Shown here: piece after piece, positions 6,595-8,690 of the stretch | Layout of the letters: each line of letters starts with the position of its first letter | Position numbering within the stretch: the stretch's first letter is position 1 | NCBI GenBank assembly: GCA_011524675.1 | Contig: WTJX01000591.1 | Location: 1 to 8,690, forward strand | Direction of reading: 5' to 3' | DNA: 8,690 bases | Origin: Cytophagales bacterium | GTDB taxonomy: Bacteria; Bacteroidota; Bacteroidia; Cytophagales; JAAEPT01 | Notes under the pieces: generated by a model | Database searches by the model: none | Seen by the model: the letters and a program-made list of their open reading frames with translations, nothing else | What the model was told of the DNA's origin: nothing | Translations under genes and position numbers: made by a program

Positions 6595-6978
6595 CTATTT
6601 TCTGCTCGTGTTGACATACTGATATATAAACGATCTAAGTAGTTTTACCATAGTGTATATAAGCATGAGCGACAAAATGATATGCGAATATAGCTTATTG
6701 CTCCAAGGGCTAGATGACAAAACCGCAAAGAAAGTAATGACAAACAAAAAACATACACTACTAATAACGATCAGTAAGATCGTATGTCCTTTCTTAGATT
6801 CATAAGACACATTTTTGCTCAAATAATAGAAAACAAGTCCTAAGAGGATGGGAAGTAAGCCAGAGCCAAACTTGCCTGATATCAATGATAGTATAAGGTT
6901 TATTCCTCCTATGAGGATAAAAGCATAAGAAAGATAACTTATAGCTTGTGTGATGGAGATTCGTTTTGAGGCTGCCAT
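6595..6978 (-). CDS. Unrecognised four-helix membrane protein
   Basis: This 127-residue protein is not one I recognise. It begins with a short basic segment (MAASKRISI) and has four hydrophobic helices, at about residues 11-33, 37-53, 65-88 and 95-115. The third contains LLIVISSVCFLFVITFF. A basic C-terminal tail ends NTSRK. The compact four-helix layout and basic ends fit a small inner-membrane protein, perhaps a subunit or modulator, but nothing points to a substrate. It lies upstream of ppnP on the same strand with a 53-base gap and diverges from the DUF3078 gene. No clear -7 element was found upstream. A dyad, TGGTTTACCA (7005-7014), lies 27-36 bases before its ATG and might be an operator. 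Confidence 0.75.
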   Translation of the reverse strand: MAASKRISITQAISYLSYAFILIGGINLILSLISGKFGSGLLPILLGLVFYYLSKNVSYESKKGHTILLIVISSVCFLFVITFFAVLSSSPWSNKLYSHIILSLMLIYTMVKLLRSFIYQYVNTSRK

Positions 6979-7081
6979 ATTTTTGTTTTTATAAGTCCAA
7001 TATCTGGTTTACCAAGAGTGTACGTTCAACTTTAATAACCTGCTTTTTACCCATAAGTTCAATACAAAGAACAGATCTTTT

Positions 7082-7122
7082 AAAAACATCTTTATGTTTT
7101 TGTTAGCTTTACAACGGTAAAG
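7082..7122. promoter_or_regulatory. Two adjacent hairpins in the divergent intergenic region
   Basis: AAAAACAT (7082-7089) pairs with ATGTTTTT (7094-7101) around loop CTTT, and CTTTAC (7107-7112) pairs with GTAAAG (7117-7122) around loop AACG. They lie between the divergent membrane-protein and DUF3078 genes, about 100 bases from one start and 145 from the other. They may shape the DUF3078 leader or be operators. Neither has a terminator-like T tail on the side where a transcript would need it. Confidence 0.35.
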
Positions 7123-7130
7123 TTAAAGGC

Positions 7131-7256
7131 TATACGTTAAAAGTTTAGTGTTTTTCAGAGGAACGTACTATATAATATATAAAACAGATAATTTAAGCAC
7201 GCTGAGCGTGAGTTTAACTCATACATCAAAACTTATAACGTAAAACTTAAAACATA
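7131..7256 (+). repeat. Heptamer-period repeats upstream of the DUF3078 gene
   Basis: From 7229 to 7256 the sequence runs in four 7-base steps with consensus near AAACNTA; AAACTTA appears exactly at 7229-7235 and 7243-7249. A weaker stretch with the same rhythm (TATACGT, then TAAAAGT) is at 7131-7144. Between them is a 5-bp stem, CACGC-TGA-GCGTG (7199-7211). The main array ends 9 bases before the DUF3078 start codon, so it overlaps the ribosome-binding region. A-rich sequence here may simply favour initiation. Confidence 0.45.
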
Positions 7257-7265
7257 TATAAACAG

Positions 7266-8156
7266 ATGAAAAAAATAATTCTAACCTCCGTATTGTTTGC
7301 AACCGTAGTTGCATCATTTGCACAAGAAGAAAAAAAAGAAGCTCCAAAAAGTCCTTGGACAAAAGGATTGAAAACGACAGCTACTTTCACACAAACCAGT
7401 CTAACCAACTGGGCAGCTGGTGGTCAAAACTCACTAGCGCTTAGCTTGTATGCTAAGGCATTTGCCAATCTAAAAAAAGATAAACATTCGTGGAGCAACT
7501 CTCTAGAAGTAGGTTTTGGTTTTTTGGATCAAGAAAACACAGGACTCAGAAAAAGTGATGATAAGATTGATGCCATCACTCAGTACAATAGAGCATTTAA
7601 CAATGAGAAGTTGTCTTTTTCAACATTTATGAACTTTAAGTCTCAGTTTGCCAAAGGATTTACCTTTGACGACAACAATGAAAAAACAGCCATCATCTCA
7701 CAATTTGCAGCACCTGCTTATCTTTTTGTTACTATCGGTTTGGAGTATAAGCCAATAGACTACTTTTCAGTATATTTCTCTCCCTTGACCAATAAAAACA
7801 CTATCGTAGCAAGCGATACTATAGACGAAACAAGCTATGGTCTAGAAGATGGAAGCTCATGGAGGTTTGAAGCGGGTACGTTCCTAAAGCTAAACTTCAA
7901 TAAAGAAGTAGTCAAAAACGTAAATTGGGAATCAAAAGCTGAATTCTTCACCAACTATGTAGAAAACTTTGGTGATATTGATGTTAACTGGGAAAATGCC
8001 ATTGTCATGAAAATCAACAAATATTTGAGTGCAAACCTATTGACACAGTTGATCTATGATAAAGACATAGACTTTGTAGATAGCGAAGGAAATATAGGTG
8101 CACCTAGAGTACAGTTCAAGCAAGTATTTGGACTAGGCTTCTCATACACTATGTAA
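7266..8156 (+). CDS. DUF3078 family outer-membrane beta-barrel protein
   Basis: This is a 296-residue exported protein. Residues 1-19 are a classic signal peptide (KK, a hydrophobic core, then ASFA before Q20) with predicted cleavage after A19. The mature start 'WTKGLKTTATFTQTSLTNWAAGGQNSL', split here as WTKG plus SLTNWAAGGQNSL (about 45-57), is the DUF3078 signature. The rest alternates hydrophobic and polar residues in many short strands with aromatic girdles, ending GFSYTM, as expected of an outer-membrane barrel. The family is confined to Bacteroidota and its function is unknown; transport or an envelope-structural role is possible. The gene stands alone, with a 287-base divergent region upstream and its own terminator downstream. 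The ATG at 7266 is the only start that gives a signal peptide. No exact -7 element was found. Confidence 0.9.
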   Translation: MKKIILTSVLFATVVASFAQEEKKEAPKSPWTKGLKTTATFTQTSLTNWAAGGQNSLALSLYAKAFANLKKDKHSWSNSLEVGFGFLDQENTGLRKSDDKIDAITQYNRAFNNEKLSFSTFMNFKSQFAKGFTFDDNNEKTAIISQFAAPAYLFVTIGLEYKPIDYFSVYFSPLTNKNTIVASDTIDETSYGLEDGSSWRFEAGTFLKLNFNKEVVKNVNWESKAEFFTNYVENFGDIDVNWENAIVMKINKYLSANLLTQLIYDKDIDFVDSEGNIGAPRVQFKQVFGLGFSYTM

Positions 8157-8168
8157 GCACATAAAATA

Positions 8169-8208
8169 AAAGACTCCAAGGAAATATACCTTTTCCCTTG
8201 GAGTTTTT
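8169..8208 (+). terminator. Intrinsic terminator of the DUF3078 gene
   Basis: ACTCCAAGG (8173-8181) pairs perfectly with CCTTGGAGT (8196-8204). The stem can extend inward by three A-T pairs past a bulged C (8195) and outward through flanking A and T bases. The 3' arm runs directly into TTTTT (8204-8208). It lies 12 bases after the DUF3078 stop codon. This is a textbook rho-independent terminator. Confidence 0.9.
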
Positions 8209-8258
8209 GGTTTTGAGTTATCAGCTCTTTTAACCCCTGACATTAAAGCTCCAAAGCG

Positions 8259-8293
8259 TTTTACCTTCCACTTCCTACTTTTTACTTTATCCT
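8259..8293 (+). repeat. Heptamer-period repeat, five degenerate units
   Basis: In 7-base steps from 8259 the units follow a consensus near TTYTACT; examples are TTCCACT (8266-8272) and TTTTACT (8280-8286). AC at unit positions 5-6 is kept in the first four units. It shares its period with the array upstream of the DUF3078 gene, so the two arrays flank that gene. The sequences are A/T-rich and the degeneracy is high. Confidence 0.4.
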
Positions 8294-8333
8294 ATAATTC
8301 ATACTCACACAGCACCTATATTTACCAAATAGA

Positions 8334-8504
8334 TACTAAGATTCAGGGATTCCGCTTTTAACTAGGAAAGTCTTCCTTTTCTATCACTTAAACTCCTTTC
8401 TTTCCTAAAGTTATACTTTTTAGGAAAAATGAAGGAAGACTTCCCTCAAAATTTATTGTTTTTTGATTTTTTATTTTTAAACCCGGAATCCCTGTACTAA
8501 GATT
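8334..8504. mobile_element. MITE-like element with 10-bp target-site duplication
   Basis: The element proper is 8344-8494 (151 bp). Its ends are inverted repeats: CAGGGATTCCGCTTTTAA at 8344-8361 against 8477-8494, 16 of 18 matching and the outer 11 perfect. The same 10 bases, TACTAAGATT, flank it directly at 8334-8343 and 8495-8504, as a target-site duplication should. Inside are two more nested inverted repeats: AAGTCTTCCTT (8368-8378) with 8432-8442, and TTTCCTAAA (8401-8409) with 8419-8427. The whole unit could fold back on itself. There is no coding capacity, so it would depend on a transposase supplied in trans by an insertion sequence with the same ends. Duplications of about 10 bp occur among IS4-family relatives, but I cannot assign a family. 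The perfect duplication suggests a fairly recent insertion. Confidence 0.85.
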
Positions 8505-8690
8505 AAGTTTTTTGGCGAAAAAATGAGAAATCATTCAACGAAAGTAGTGGTCTATTGTTAATATAATCGTTTTAGGTCTTAAGGGAATATTGGAAAGCAT
8601 TGACCAAATACAATAACCTTCTTTATTCACTAATTTTTGGTATATCAATCGTTATGAAAGCATTTATTTATTCATTTCAATGTGTCTTAC

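Larger units (their letters stand above)
8157..8690. other. Intergenic region with terminator, heptamer repeats and a MITE-like element
   Basis: These 534 bases up to the window end hold no supported gene. In order they contain the DUF3078 terminator, a heptamer-period stretch (8259-8293), and the MITE-like element with its flanking duplications (8334-8504). About 185 bases of A/T-rich sequence without a clear signal follow. An ATG at 8654 stays open to the window end for only 12 codons, too few to call. Confidence 0.75.

Noticed and set aside
5913..7256. CRISPR array
   Set aside because: The short repeats here are degenerate 7-, 8- or 16-mers in direct tandem, without unique spacers or long identical repeats, and no cas genes are present.
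8654..8690. Possible gene start (MKAFIYSF...) running off the window end
   Set aside because: Only 12 codons are visible. The upstream TAATTTTTG is one base longer than the -7 consensus, and no correctly spaced -33 element was found.

Overview
The window looks like a low-GC (roughly one-third G+C) chromosomal segment from a member of the Bacteroidota, most likely the Cytophagales/Flavobacteriia side. The gene families point there: a BatA-type membrane VWA protein, a DUF4199 protein, a DUF3078 outer-membrane protein and a possible GldM-like fragment. The signals agree: A-rich leaders without Shine-Dalgarno sites, and a perfect TAnnTTTG -7 element before one gene. No rRNA, tRNA, CRISPR array, integrase or transposase gene is visible.

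Layout. Bases 1-819 are the 3' part of a gene whose start lies outside the window; a helical region followed by a beta-rich segment recalls the N-terminal half of GldM. Bases 820-1224 are noncoding but highly structured: a nested inverted-repeat element (about 901-1049) and, nearer the next gene, two mutually exclusive hairpins (1138-1180). Bases 1225-5913 form one tight four-gene + strand operon: BatA/VWA membrane protein, dihydroorotase-like protein, DUF4199 membrane protein, and a DPM1/GtrB-type family 2 glycosyltransferase. The first junction is an ATGA overlap, the second an 8-base overlap, and in the third the start codon directly follows the stop. This implies translational coupling and a shared envelope-related task. 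The dihydroorotase-like protein has lost the HxH metal motif and further ligands, so it is probably a non-catalytic scaffold or partner.

Bases 5914-6259 are noncoding, with an octamer tandem repeat abutting the glycosyltransferase stop codon and a 12-bp stem hairpin lying between convergent genes. On the - strand follow ppnP (6260-6541, nucleoside phosphorylase) and an unrecognised four-helix membrane protein (6595-6978). A divergent intergenic region with hairpins and 7-nt-period repeats leads to a + strand DUF3078 outer-membrane beta-barrel gene (7266-8156), which ends in a good intrinsic terminator.

The final 0.5 kb contains the clearest undescribed item: a 151-bp element (8344-8494) with 18-bp terminal inverted repeats (16/18, the outer 11 perfect). 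It is flanked on both sides by an exact 10-bp direct repeat and contains further nested inverted repeats. This is the anatomy of a MITE-like, non-autonomous transposable element.
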